This document shows, in pieces, positions 34,118-42,793 of a DNA stretch of 64,000 nt (its first letter is position 1; each line of letters begins with the position of its first letter). The notes beneath the pieces were generated by a model that was given only the letters and a program-made list of their open reading frames with translations, was not told the origin of the DNA and made no database searches. The position numbers and the translations under genes are program-made. Source of the DNA: Betaproteobacteria bacterium (GTDB lineage Bacteria; Bdellovibrionota_B; Oligoflexia; Silvanigrellales; Silvanigrellaceae); NCBI GenBank assembly GCA_016868315.1, contig VGHE01000005.1, positions 62,001-126,000 of the forward strand, in the 5' to 3' direction.

Positions 34118-35004
34118 CCGCACTGTCCCCGAGAATCAATCCACTGTGCGAAAGCATCGATGGCCTGCGTCCTGTATTGCGGCAGCTCGTTGAAAATCTC
34201 ATGACCCGCACATTCAATTTCCTGACCGCGGAATCGCCCTTTTGGAAACACCGGTAAGAGCGATCGGGTTTTTCCAGGATCAACCAGTTTGTCTGCACCC
34301 GCAAAAACCAGCGTGACTTGTGTGCGCAGTGATTGAATCGCCTGACGGATCATGTCGTCGTTGACGCTACTCAGAAAGACGTTGCCAAACCGAGCCGAGA
34401 TCGAGAACAAATTCATTTCGTCAGCCATGTATGCCGCGTTGTTTTCAGGATTCTCGGAGAGATTTTCTGGCACGATGTCGATGGGCACAGGAGCAAGCGG
34501 TGCAACGCGGGGCAAAGCAGCTGCAGCGAGCTTCTTCCAATGAGGAACTTCTTGGCGGATTTTAAAAAGGGGAGAACTTAAAAACACGGGCGGACAGTTA
34601 TCCTGCATAATGGAAGCTGCATAAGTGACCAGCAGTCCACCGAAACTGTGGCCAAGAAGACCGAAAAACATATCTTTCTTTTGTTGCAGACCCACGAGCG
34701 AGCGGCTGTGGTTCACAACGAACAGAACGTCAAGGACAAGTGCATGCAAATTCTCCACGTCACCGCGCCGAGGTCCGGATTTGCCATGTCCACGCAAATC
34801 GAAACAAGTGAAAATCATGTTGCGGGAGCAGGCTTCCTCCGCGAGTTCAGCGTATCTGCCGCTGTGCTCACCGAAACCATGAACGGCAAGAACCAACCCA
34901 TCTATTTTTGACTCTCCGGCGGCAATTCCAGCAGGAGAGAAGCATCGGAAAAAAAGTTCAGTGCCATCAAAACTCTTGAGATATTCGGTGCGTTCAACGG
35001 CCAT
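34114..35004 (-). CDS. Alpha/beta hydrolase, monoacylglycerol-lipase-like
   Basis: 296 residues. Oxyanion strand VLAVHGFGEHSGRY, CFDLRGHGKS, and nucleophile elbow LLGHSFGG; the catalytic Asp is in AGADKLVDP and the His in CAGHEIFNE. This HGxxEHxxRY pattern is characteristic of the monoacylglycerol lipase/lysophospholipase group (Hydrolase_4). The ATG at 35004 has GGAGG nine bases upstream; a longer frame to 35085 exists but lacks a site. First gene of the minus-strand operon, divergent from flgG. The substrate is inferred. Confidence 0.88.
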   Translation of the reverse strand: MAVERTEYLKSFDGTELFFRCFSPAGIAAGESKIDGLVLAVHGFGEHSGRYAELAEEACSRNMIFTCFDLRGHGKSGPRRGDVENLHALVLDVLFVVNHSRSLVGLQQKKDMFFGLLGHSFGGLLVTYAASIMQDNCPPVFLSSPLFKIRQEVPHWKKLAAAALPRVAPLAPVPIDIVPENLSENPENNAAYMADEMNLFSISARFGNVFLSSVNDDMIRQAIQSLRTQVTLVFAGADKLVDPGKTRSLLPVFPKGRFRGQEIECAGHEIFNELPQYRTQAIDAFAQWIDSRGQCG

Positions 35005-35075
35005 TCGAAAAAAACCTCCAGAGGCAACATTTTTTCCGCGCAGGACTTTGGCAAAAGCGGAAAGGATTAACTGTC

Positions 35076-35092
35076 TGGAATTCAAGATTCCA
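35076..35092. promoter_or_regulatory. Small inverted repeat between the hydrolase and flgG
   Basis: TGGAAT-TCAAG-ATTCCA, six-base arms and a five-base centre, in the 136-base divergent region. It might be an operator for either gene. No clear sigma-54 (GG-GC) or sigma-28 promoter could be seen nearby, so this is tentative. Confidence 0.25.
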
Positions 35093-35140
35093 ACGTAGGC
35101 TGAGCAAAGAGTGTCTCCAGCAACATACAGGAGGAACCCT

Positions 35141-35926
35141 ATGCTCCGCAGCCTCCAAACATCTGCGACCGGTATGGAAGCTCAGCAACAGCTGATCGAC
35201 ACACTGTCAAACAACATTGCCAACGTCAACACGAACGGCTTCAAGCGCGGACGGGTTCATTTCAACGACCTTTTGTACCAGAACCTGCGCGCACCTGGCC
35301 TGAGCTCTGCCAACGGAACGGTTGCCCCAACCGGCGTACAGATCGGTAACGGCGTGCGCTTGGCCTCCATCGAAAAGTCTTTCGAGGAGGGCAGCATCAA
35401 GATCACCAAGAACGACACCGACGTGATAATCAAAGGGCGTGGCTTCTTCCGCATCCAAATGCCCGATGGTTCGTTGTCGTACACCCGCGACGGCGCCTTC
35501 AAACGCTCGCCAGATGGGCGATTGGTGACAACCGAGGGGCTCCCGCTGGTCCCCGAGATCACCATTCCGCCAAATGCTTTACGAGTGCAGATTGGCCTTG
35601 ACGGTGTGGTTTCGGCTTCTATTCAAGGGGAAGCGGAACCACGCAACATTGGCCAAATTCAGATCTCGAATTTCATCAACCCAGCAGGCCTCAATTCGAT
35701 AGGCCGCAACCTCTACACATCAAGCCCCGCCTCAGGCGAGCCTGTTGTGTCGACACCCGGAGAGAACGGCACTGGGCAACTGGGACAAGGCGAACTCGAG
35801 TCGAGCAATGTCAATATCGTCGAGGAAATGGTGACCATGATCACAGGGCAGAGAGCCTACGAGCTCAACAGCAAAGTGATCAAGACGGGCGACGAAATGC
35901 TTGCAACTACAAACCAAATGAGATGA
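35141..35926 (+). CDS. flgG: Flagellar distal-rod protein FlgG
   Basis: 261 residues, standard length. N-terminal LRSLQTSATGMEAQQQLIDTLSNNIANVNT is the rod/hook signature, with the conserved NNIANVNT; the C-terminus ends VSTVEEMVTMI-like (SNVNIVEEMVTMITGQRAYE), the coiled-coil end of FlgG. It forms the distal rod through the P and L rings. ATG 35141 has AGGAGG seven bases upstream. It opens the flgG-flgA-flgH-flgI-flgJ block; proximal rod genes are not in the window. Confidence 0.97.
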   Translation: MLRSLQTSATGMEAQQQLIDTLSNNIANVNTNGFKRGRVHFNDLLYQNLRAPGLSSANGTVAPTGVQIGNGVRLASIEKSFEEGSIKITKNDTDVIIKGRGFFRIQMPDGSLSYTRDGAFKRSPDGRLVTTEGLPLVPEITIPPNALRVQIGLDGVVSASIQGEAEPRNIGQIQISNFINPAGLNSIGRNLYTSSPASGEPVVSTPGENGTGQLGQGELESSNVNIVEEMVTMITGQRAYELNSKVIKTGDEMLATTNQMR

Positions 35927-35930
35927 TCTG

Positions 35931-36746
35931 ATGCTAGCATTTGAACTCCCCCCCATCGATCTGATTGCTGTCGACTACATCGGCCTGTCTCAGTTGGCCG
36001 ATGTTTCGGAGAAGCAAAAAGATGTCCTGCGTCAGGCACTCGGCCAGATCCTGCCGAACTCAAAGGAGCTCGTCGACGCAAACGAAGCTCCGACAGCCGT
36101 GCAGAGCTCAGGAATCTACGTGCGATGCCTGCAATGCGATCCGAAAACCGATGGTACTCCTGTCGCAATCAAGGTCATTGGCAGTGAAGCAAGCCTTACC
36201 TCAAATGGTAAAGCTGCACAGCAGTTCAAAATCCTCGTTTCGAGCGGCGATCAAAAACAAAGTTCTTGGAATATTGAACTTGGGCAGAGAAAAACAGCCT
36301 GGTATGCACTTCCAAAACTTGAAAGTATTCCGCACAACGGGCGTCTCGACAAAGGGCATTTCCTCGTGAAGCCCTGCGTTGAAGGACTGAGCTGTCCCAA
36401 TACTGCAACCTTCACAAGCAAAACCGAGTGCACTCAGGCGCTTGAAAAGTACTATGGCAAACGAATCGATTTGAATGCCGCACAAAGCCTCCTCAAACGT
36501 GAGAAAACAATCACGCTTGAGAAATTACCCTTTCAGTACGACGTAAAAGCACAAATGCAGGTGCGCGCCCTGCTCGCCTCCGGTGGGAATTCGCTAACCG
36601 TGAAAACGCAAGGCCGCTCTCTCAAGAACGGCAGCCTCGGCGACATCATTCCGGTCGAGATCAAGGCGCCTTCGTTCTCTAACCAAAAGTCTAAACAACT
36701 TGAGGCACGCATCATTGGCGAGGGAGAGGTCGAAATTGTTCGCTAA
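35931..36746 (+). CDS. flgA: P-ring assembly chaperone FlgA
   Basis: 271 residues. The C-terminal third (VRALLASGGNSLTVKTQG...GSLGDIIPVEI) is the FlgA/SAF domain that chaperones FlgI in the periplasm. The N-terminal part is divergent and holds two Cys pairs. No clear signal peptide is seen (MLAFELPPIDLIAV), which is odd for a periplasmic protein; the true start or secretion route is unclear. It begins five bases after flgG and its end overlaps the likely flgH start. Confidence 0.8.
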   Translation: MLAFELPPIDLIAVDYIGLSQLADVSEKQKDVLRQALGQILPNSKELVDANEAPTAVQSSGIYVRCLQCDPKTDGTPVAIKVIGSEASLTSNGKAAQQFKILVSSGDQKQSSWNIELGQRKTAWYALPKLESIPHNGRLDKGHFLVKPCVEGLSCPNTATFTSKTECTQALEKYYGKRIDLNAAQSLLKREKTITLEKLPFQYDVKAQMQVRALLASGGNSLTVKTQGRSLKNGSLGDIIPVEIKAPSFSNQKSKQLEARIIGEGEVEIVR

Positions 36747-37893
36747 CGTTTTTGAAAACTTGCTTCTTCGTTGGGAGTGCGCCCTTGAGTGGTATCTACT
36801 TAAGGTTGATTCCCTCAACGCTCGCTCACAGAGTCATTTCGAGCGAGTCTCCTCGAATCTTGTGCACTTCTCTGAGAAACCAGAAAATTCAAACAAACTC
36901 CTCAAACTCACATTCAGTGGTCTAATCATTACCTTTACGGTTTTGCTTTTCAGCTGCCAGACACTGCCACCGCCTCAACCGCGCGCTTTTCCGCAAGCAC
37001 CGACTGCACGGAAGTTTGAAACTGAAAAACCAGAAAGAAACATCGATCAGCTCTATCTGAAACGCGACGAATTTATCATCAAAAATCGTGAGACTGGCTC
37101 GAGCACAGGTTCCATTTGGGCTGACACACAGGAACCACGAACACTGCTTTCTGATCCAACTCCGAGCCGCGAGGGGCAGACCGTCACCGTTCTTATTCCT
37201 CCAGAACTGCAGTTCGATCCCAAGTCGGTGACTGTCACCGACAACACCAAGAGCAAGGACAAAGGCAACTCCAAAGATAAGAAGAAGAATACTGAACAGG
37301 AAAACGCTGGTCTCAAGCTCACCGACCCAGATTCGGCAAGTCCGACTGTTCAGCTCAGCCAGGGAACCATAAAATCCCTCAAAATGCAGATCGTGGGATT
37401 CGAACCCGGTGGGGATGTCTTCCTGCGCGGCCAACGTCGCTTCGTTGGTGCCAATGGCGAGGAAAACATGACCATGATTCTTGCGAAAGTGCCTCGCCGT
37501 GCACTCACAGGCTTCGAGCTTGATGCTCGAGAACTCACAGACGTTGCCGTGAACGAAGATATTGACGGACGCCAAAAGGAATATACGGCTCCCGGTTGGG
37601 ACGAAATGGTTTCGCGCCGTCTTGCTGGATTCGCGCCCGATCTGAAATCCGAAATGTCTGCCATCGACAGTCTGCGCGATGAAATTCGCGCAGCACAGTC
37701 TGGTTTGCGCGACCAAGCAAAAGCCAACGAAACTGAACGCGAGAGAATCAGGAAAGAGCGTGAACGCATGGCCGAGCAAGCGACCGAACAACAGAAGCGC
37801 GCGAGCGCTGCCGCTGCTGCCGCTGCTGCTGCTCCAACAGGAGCCCAGGCTGCGCCCAAAGCTCCTGAAAATGCCGCTGGAGGCACGCCATGA
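36736..37893 (+). CDS. flgH: Divergent L-ring lipoprotein FlgH with C-terminal Ala-rich extension
   Basis: 385 residues, longer than usual FlgH (about 230). Position between flgA and flgI, the hydrophobic lipoprotein segment ending LLFSCQ, SIWAD...DPTPSREGQTVTVLIP (matching GSLF...DxxAxxVGDIVTVLI), and MQIVGFEPGGDVFLRGQRR fit FlgH, which forms the outer-membrane L ring. It has a Lys/Asp-rich insert near 155-175 and an added coiled coil (AKANETERERIRKERE) plus poly-Ala tail. The start is unsure: TTG 36736 has GAGAGG six bases upstream; ATG 36700 and GTG 36862 are alternatives, the last giving the most normal signal peptide. Confidence 0.75.
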   Translation: MFANVFENLLLRWECALEWYLLKVDSLNARSQSHFERVSSNLVHFSEKPENSNKLLKLTFSGLIITFTVLLFSCQTLPPPQPRAFPQAPTARKFETEKPERNIDQLYLKRDEFIIKNRETGSSTGSIWADTQEPRTLLSDPTPSREGQTVTVLIPPELQFDPKSVTVTDNTKSKDKGNSKDKKKNTEQENAGLKLTDPDSASPTVQLSQGTIKSLKMQIVGFEPGGDVFLRGQRRFVGANGEENMTMILAKVPRRALTGFELDARELTDVAVNEDIDGRQKEYTAPGWDEMVSRRLAGFAPDLKSEMSAIDSLRDEIRAAQSGLRDQAKANETERERIRKERERMAEQATEQQKRASAAAAAAAAAPTGAQAAPKAPENAAGGTP

Positions 37894-38993
37894 TGCACAG
37901 CCATCCAATCACTGCACTGAGTCTCATTCTTTCAATCTTGAGCCTGCTCATGGGAGCGCCGGCCTCCGCGAATCAGGCACGTGGAAATACCGACCCACGC
38001 ACTTCCGACGACTCCGCGCCCGTGCGTCTCAAAGATTTGGTTGAATTCCGCGGCGTGCGCAGCAACCCGCTGGTTGGACTCGGTCTCGTGGTCGGTCTCT
38101 CCGGAACAGGTGACAGCAAGCAGAGCCTTGCAACCAACAAGGCGGCATCTAATTTGCTCACTCGGCTCGGTGCACAGGTCAACCCTGCACAGGTTGTGAC
38201 ACGCAACATTGCTGCCGTTATCGTAACAGCAGAGCTGCCCGCGTTTGCACGCATCGGCGACAAACTCGACATTCGGGTTGCTACGGTTGGTGACAGTGCG
38301 AGCCTCGAGGGCGGAACACTGCTCATGACCACCCTGAGTGCAGCCGATGGACAAGTGTATGCTGTAGCGCAGGGTCCACTCAGCCTCGGAACAGCAATGA
38401 CAGGGGCAGAGGGTGGAGGCGGTGGAAATAACCGCAGTAGCGCCCCGAAGACCATTGCCATTAGCCAAAATGCAAGCGTCGAACGTGAGTTTCAAAGCTC
38501 ATTCATACACAACGGCAATATCGAGCTCTCGATCAAAAATGCAGACTTTACAACCGCCCATCGCATTGCACACGCAATAAACAAAAAATTCAACGAGTTT
38601 ATCGCATCACCCATGAACAGCGGATTGATTCGTGTGCGTGTTCCGGAGCAGGCGCTCGATTCGCCCAGCTTCACACCTGTCGACTTCATGGCAGTGCTGG
38701 AGCAAATCAAGGTTGAGCCAGACAGCCGTGCGATTGTTGTTATTAATGAGCGAACAGGAACAATTATTAGCGGCTCGAATGTAACGATCATGCCCGTGGC
38801 CATCAGTCATGGCAACCTTGAAATCATTGTGCAAGATGAAACCCGATACGTCAGCAAGGTTCCAAAATCCACAACCGTGGGTGACCTAGTCCGTGCGCTC
38901 AATGAGCTCGGAGCTGGCCCGAAAGATCTCGTCTCCATTCTGCAGGCTCTCGATGCTGCTCAGGCTCTCAAAGCGCAGCTGAAGTTGATGTGA
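37890..38993 (+). CDS. flgI: Flagellar P-ring protein FlgI
   Basis: 367 residues. Sec signal peptide (cleavage near PASA-NQ), then VRLKDLVEFRGVRSNPLVGLGLVVGLSGTGD, the FlgI signature, NMxxx-type segment LATNKAASNLLTRLG, and the C-terminal LVRALNELGAGPKDLVSILQAL typical of FlgI. FlgI subunits form the periplasmic P ring around the rod with FlgA's help. The ATG overlaps the flgH stop (ATGA). A short Gly/Asn stretch (EGGGGGNN) interrupts the middle. Confidence 0.97.
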   Translation: MMHSHPITALSLILSILSLLMGAPASANQARGNTDPRTSDDSAPVRLKDLVEFRGVRSNPLVGLGLVVGLSGTGDSKQSLATNKAASNLLTRLGAQVNPAQVVTRNIAAVIVTAELPAFARIGDKLDIRVATVGDSASLEGGTLLMTTLSAADGQVYAVAQGPLSLGTAMTGAEGGGGGNNRSSAPKTIAISQNASVEREFQSSFIHNGNIELSIKNADFTTAHRIAHAINKKFNEFIASPMNSGLIRVRVPEQALDSPSFTPVDFMAVLEQIKVEPDSRAIVVINERTGTIISGSNVTIMPVAISHGNLEIIVQDETRYVSKVPKSTTVGDLVRALNELGAGPKDLVSILQALDAAQALKAQLKLM

Positions 38994-39002
38994 GGAAAGT
39001 CG

Positions 39003-39485
39003 ATGATTTCTATCAAAGCCAGCGCATCTTTTCCTAACCTGCCCGACCAGAGCCGCCCTGCGGAACTGGGAGCCTCGCAAGTCAGTGCTGTAAAGAATGA
39101 AGCTCTGCAAAAAAAGCGCGAAGAGGCAGAAAGGGTTGCGCAAGAATTTGAGACCATGTTCATGGACATGATGGTCAAGTCGATGCGCCAAACGGCTCAG
39201 CGCGAAGATGTTTCGAATGCCGAAGATATCTATCAAGGCATGCTTGATTCCGAATATTCAAAGTCAATGACGGCAAACCAATCGTTCGGAATCAGAACCC
39301 AAATTCTCGACTGGCTAGAACAGACCGATCCGGAATTAAAAATTTTCGCAAATGAAAAGAACTCTGCAGGTACAGAGAACGGAATGCGTAGCGATTCAAA
39401 AATCGACAGTAAGAATCTGCTCAACGAATCTATGGCGCTGAAGGCTGCAACCCAGGCCTACAAAATGTCTTCCATTTCACGCTGA
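39003..39485 (+). CDS. flgJ: Rod-binding protein, FlgJ N-terminal domain type
   Basis: 160 residues. AQEFETMFMDMMVKSMRQT and YQGMLDSEYSKSMT are the conserved FlgJ-N segments (EF..xFx..MxKxMR, D.....D...). There is no muramidase domain, as in many non-enteric species where rod capping and peptidoglycan opening are split. Good ribosome site (AGGAAAG) before ATG 39003. Ends one base before the convergent DUF455 gene. Confidence 0.92.
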   Translation: MISIKASASFPNLPDQSRPAELGASQVSAVKNEALQKKREEAERVAQEFETMFMDMMVKSMRQTAQREDVSNAEDIYQGMLDSEYSKSMTANQSFGIRTQILDWLEQTDPELKIFANEKNSAGTENGMRSDSKIDSKNLLNESMALKAATQAYKMSSISR

Positions 39486-39486
39486 A

Positions 39487-41646
39487 TTATAGCAGCTCAC
39501 TCAGGCCAAGCGCATCAATGACTTGATTCAGGTCAGTCGCAACAACCAAACAAGTCCAAACCTGTTCGCACACATCAGCAGGGGTCGTTTCAAGAAGTCC
39601 CGAGAGAATAACCGTTCCGCCACTCTTACTTTGCACTTGAAGTGGATAATCGTTCATCCAGCGCTCACGCAGTTCAACAAAAGTACTGACACCGAACCGC
39701 TCAAGCCAGGCCGAATTGACATGCAGCCACAAACCCGTGCGTCCCGGAGCAATGCGACGGCTCAATGAAAGCGCAACTCGCCCCATTGTGTGTCGAGGAT
39801 TGATTTCAATAATAGGGAGAATCTCGGCCTCACCCGTGGCATTTTGGTAAAGAAATGTATCCACGCCGAAGGGACCTGTATACCCCTGTTGAGCCAGGGC
39901 TTCTCCCACGAAAACTGCAGCGCGTTGGAGAACATCCTCAACACGTCCAAGCTGTGCCGAGGGCTCGGCATGCCAAAAACGCAGAATCTTCTGATCACAG
40001 CTGGAGAGGAAGCGCCCAACAACCGAGCCAGCATACTGGCCATTGGGGAGATTAAGAATGCGCGTAAACCCAAGGACATGAACTTGATGCTTGCCATCCT
40101 TGAAATCAACACGCCCCTGGACAGAGACGTCCACCAGCCGTTCGAAGAGCGGCTGAACAACTGGAATCTCGCCAATGCGCCAGGATTTTTCAAACCAACG
40201 CCGCAACACTTCAGGCTGTTCAGACCAAGAACAGGCTGAAATATTCTCTACAAGTCTATGCCGCCCAGCGGCGCTCCAAGGGCGCTTGGCGATAAATTTT
40301 CCATTGTATCCGGCTTCCACAAAAGTGCGGATACAACTTTCGAATTGCTCCGGTGATGCCACGACCTGACCCACCACAGGGGCAGGCGGAAGGCGTTTAT
40401 CGTCAGAGTGCTTCTCGAGAAAATCCTTCAATACGCTCAGGGCAAAAGCCTTCGAGTAAATTTTGCGGAAGAGGCTAAGGTCGGTCGACCCTTGCTCGGC
40501 AAAGTTCAATTTTAATTGCTCAGCAAGACGCGCTGTGCGTGGGGTTGTAGCCCAGGGATGTACAGACTGTAGTTTGCGCAATCCCAAACGGCTCTTCAAC
40601 TCAGACGCTTCGCTGCGGGAATAAAGCAATTCGGGCAAGCCAAATCCACATCCACGCAAACGGAGAAGAAATTCGCGCGGCAACTCACGCGGACAAATAA
40701 GCACATCGTCCTGATTCAAAACATAGAGCATCGCGGGAGAAAGATCGGTACGTGCACTTGCAATTGCAGCAGTAAGCTCAACAACCTGCCCCTGACGGCG
40801 AATCTCCTCCTCCGCCTCGGAGTTGTAGAAGGCAAGGCGCGGCAAACCACCCTTCGACTGACTAAACACCTTGAGCTCGTCGATAAAATCCTGATCGAGT
40901 CCTGCTTTTAGGCGAAACTCTTCCCTGAAAATAGTTCCCTTGGCACGTGCGGCATTGATTTCTCCGCCAAGAGCTTCACAAAAAGCCTTCCAGTCGGATT
41001 GCGACTCACTTTTCCAGCGCCGAAACCAAACAACTCCATGCTTCACATGCCCAATTTCATCATCCAGAACGGATTGAAGGAGATCCGCAGTGTGGTGCTG
41101 ACCAATATCGCGCAACACATCGCGAAAATAGGCCGCAAAATCCAAATTCGCCTGTTCAAACGTCAGACTCATCCGCGCTACGTAATCGAGCGGGGTTTGC
41201 ATCGAAGCGCACTGGCTCCAAAAAAAATCATTCACCGGTATGTCACCCAGCTCAACACCAACTTCACGCATCTGCGCCAGGTACGAAGCCAGATGACGCT
41301 GTTCATCCAACATGGTTTTGGCCACACCCATCCGGAATGCTGGGGGGGCATCTGGAAATTTGAGCAAGGCGAGCGCCATGAGCTCGAGCGCCAACAGTTC
41401 ATGGTTTGCAAAAAAATGGAGAAGCACCCCGACTTTGACCGGGTCAAGCAGTTCGGCACGGGTCGGAAAACTGACCTTGGCCGCATTCTTCCAACGCTCG
41501 AAATCGAGCGCAGCGGGGCGCCCAGGACGAAAGGGCAAATGTTGCGGCTGAAACGGTTGCACATCGGTCAACTCACCGGGAGAGCAGAGTTTTTCCTCCA
41601 TCCGGCAAGAAAACAGAATTGTTTTGGCAAAATCAGTTAGCTCCAT
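39487..41646 (-). CDS. Fusion of ferritin-like DUF455 domain with ATP-grasp-like domain
   Basis: 719 residues. Residues 25-260 are a ferritin-like DUF455 (COG2833) domain with a full set of diiron ligands: FANHELLALE, MLDEQRHLA, FEQANLD and DDEIGHVKHG. The C-terminal half (about 395-700) has an ATP-grasp pattern: GKFIAKRPWSAAGRH like a nucleotide-binding Lys-Gly loop, then GPFGVDTF and EINPRHTMG (metal-binding ExNxR). ATP-grasp enzymes join acids to amines; DUF455 proteins have no proven general role. Possible RNA or peptide modifying enzyme, inference only. ATG 41646 has GGGGAG eight bases upstream. It lies between flgJ and fliL on the opposite strand. Confidence 0.75.
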   Translation of the reverse strand: MELTDFAKTILFSCRMEEKLCSPGELTDVQPFQPQHLPFRPGRPAALDFERWKNAAKVSFPTRAELLDPVKVGVLLHFFANHELLALELMALALLKFPDAPPAFRMGVAKTMLDEQRHLASYLAQMREVGVELGDIPVNDFFWSQCASMQTPLDYVARMSLTFEQANLDFAAYFRDVLRDIGQHHTADLLQSVLDDEIGHVKHGVVWFRRWKSESQSDWKAFCEALGGEINAARAKGTIFREEFRLKAGLDQDFIDELKVFSQSKGGLPRLAFYNSEAEEEIRRQGQVVELTAAIASARTDLSPAMLYVLNQDDVLICPRELPREFLLRLRGCGFGLPELLYSRSEASELKSRLGLRKLQSVHPWATTPRTARLAEQLKLNFAEQGSTDLSLFRKIYSKAFALSVLKDFLEKHSDDKRLPPAPVVGQVVASPEQFESCIRTFVEAGYNGKFIAKRPWSAAGRHRLVENISACSWSEQPEVLRRWFEKSWRIGEIPVVQPLFERLVDVSVQGRVDFKDGKHQVHVLGFTRILNLPNGQYAGSVVGRFLSSCDQKILRFWHAEPSAQLGRVEDVLQRAAVFVGEALAQQGYTGPFGVDTFLYQNATGEAEILPIIEINPRHTMGRVALSLSRRIAPGRTGLWLHVNSAWLERFGVSTFVELRERWMNDYPLQVQSKSGGTVILSGLLETTPADVCEQVWTCLVVATDLNQVIDALGLSELL

Positions 41647-41731
41647 CGAGCACACTCCCCAGAAACCAACCTCATCAGTACGTTTCTTGACGCCCAAGCG
41701 CAACAAAAGACCGACACCTGACCGGGCAATT

Positions 41732-41754
41732 CCCCTCTCTTTCGAGGGGGTTTT
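41732..41754 (+). terminator. Orphan terminator-like hairpin upstream of fliL
   Basis: CCCCTC, six-base loop, GAGGGG, then G and TTTT on the plus strand, 119 bases before the fliL ATG and after no plus-strand gene. It could end a short leader or small RNA starting in 41650-41730, or attenuate the fliL operon. Confidence 0.6.
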
Positions 41755-41872
41755 CGCATTCTGGCAAATCTTGCCCACGGGTCTCACGACATACGGACAT
41801 ATTTACACCATAGCGCGCCGGCGGAATCTGAGAAGCTCAAGGCGAGACCCTGTGCCGTATTCGGGAGTGATC

Positions 41873-42790
41873 ATGTCTAAGAAAGAAGCGAAGAAACCGG
41901 AAGAAGGCAAAGCCGAGGCCGCGAAAAAGGAAAAAGGGCCACCCGATGAAATCGCGGAGACCCGTAAGAAGAGAAAGCTTGTGCTTTTTCTTGGACTCAC
42001 AGCTGTAGTCTCTCTGGCAGCAGCTGCAGGTGGATTTTTTGTCTACAAAACCTTTGTGCAGAAGCCACATTCAATGGCTGCAAAAAAGGATGACACTGCA
42101 GCCCACGACAAGAAAGACGGGCACGCAGAAGACAAATCCAAGGCACATGATGAAAAGAATGATGGCGCACCGGCCGACAAAAAGGATGGTGCTGCATCTG
42201 ACAAAAAAGATGACGCAAGCGCTGAGAAGAAAGATGCAGCTGCCGACAAAAAAGACGGCGATAAGAAAGACGCTGCTCATGCTGATGCCAAGAAGGACGG
42301 CAAAGACGAGGCCAAAACAGACGCTAAAGATGCCGGTAAGGATGCTGGAAAAGACGCAGGCAAAGATGCCGGGAAAGATGCGGCCAAGGATGCCAGCAAG
42401 GATAAACCAAAAGACGGTGAGAAGAAGGATGAAACAGCAAAGACGAACGAGAAATCTGACGTCAAAATGTTTCAGTCTGATGAGACCTTTGGCGAAACCT
42501 ACGCTCTTCCAAAAATGGATTTGAATCTCGGCAATCCACTTGAGAACCGATATCTCCGTATCGCGGTGTCGATCGAATACACAGGTGGTAAAGAGCAGCA
42601 AGACGAGCTCAAAAAACGCGAGCCCCAAATCCGCGACCTCATTATCAGCTCAGTCAGCACCCGCACGAGGCTCGATCTCTTGACCGACAAAGGCAAGGAA
42701 AAGCTCAGACGCGAACTGATCAGCAAAATGAACGAAACCTTCTCGAGACCTGTGAAGACAATTTATTTCACAGACTTTCTGGTGGAGTGA
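41873..42790 (+). CDS. fliL: Flagellar basal-body protein FliL with extended Lys/Asp/Ala-rich linker
   Basis: 305 residues, about 130 longer than usual FliL. Short basic cytoplasmic N-terminus, one membrane segment (about 36-60), a periplasmic linker of about 110 residues made of KKD, DAGK and KDA repeats (residues 70-190), then the FliL domain (YLRIAVSIEY, LIISSVSTRTRLDLLTDKGKEKLRRELI, IYFTDFLVE). FliL surrounds or supports the stator. ATG 41873 has GGGAG five bases upstream. First gene of the fliL-fliA block; ends four bases before fliM. Confidence 0.92.
   Translation: MSKKEAKKPEEGKAEAAKKEKGPPDEIAETRKKRKLVLFLGLTAVVSLAAAAGGFFVYKTFVQKPHSMAAKKDDTAAHDKKDGHAEDKSKAHDEKNDGAPADKKDGAASDKKDDASAEKKDAAADKKDGDKKDAAHADAKKDGKDEAKTDAKDAGKDAGKDAGKDAGKDAAKDASKDKPKDGEKKDETAKTNEKSDVKMFQSDETFGETYALPKMDLNLGNPLENRYLRIAVSIEYTGGKEQQDELKKREPQIRDLIISSVSTRTRLDLLTDKGKEKLRRELISKMNETFSRPVKTIYFTDFLVE
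42090..42440. repeat. Low-complexity Lys/Asp/Ala coding repeat in fliL
   Basis: Degenerate AAGGAT/GACAAAAAAGAT and GATGC(C/T)GG(C/T/G)AA units, including four consecutive DAGK codon groups near 42330-42380, encode the periplasmic linker. Units are multiples of three bases, so expansion keeps the frame. Confidence 0.8.
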
Positions 42791-42793
42791 TTC

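Noticed and set aside
36922-37908. 328-codon open frame antisense to flgH
   Set aside because: Low-complexity sense coding makes the opposite strand open by chance; no start signal or domain.
42090-42440. Possible satellite or phage-type repeat
   Set aside because: In-frame low-complexity coding DNA of fliL, with degenerate codons.
42071-42628. Hydrophobic antisense frame under the fliL repeat
   Set aside because: Lys/Asp codons read backwards give Phe/Leu/Ile-like strings, so the apparent membrane protein is an artefact.
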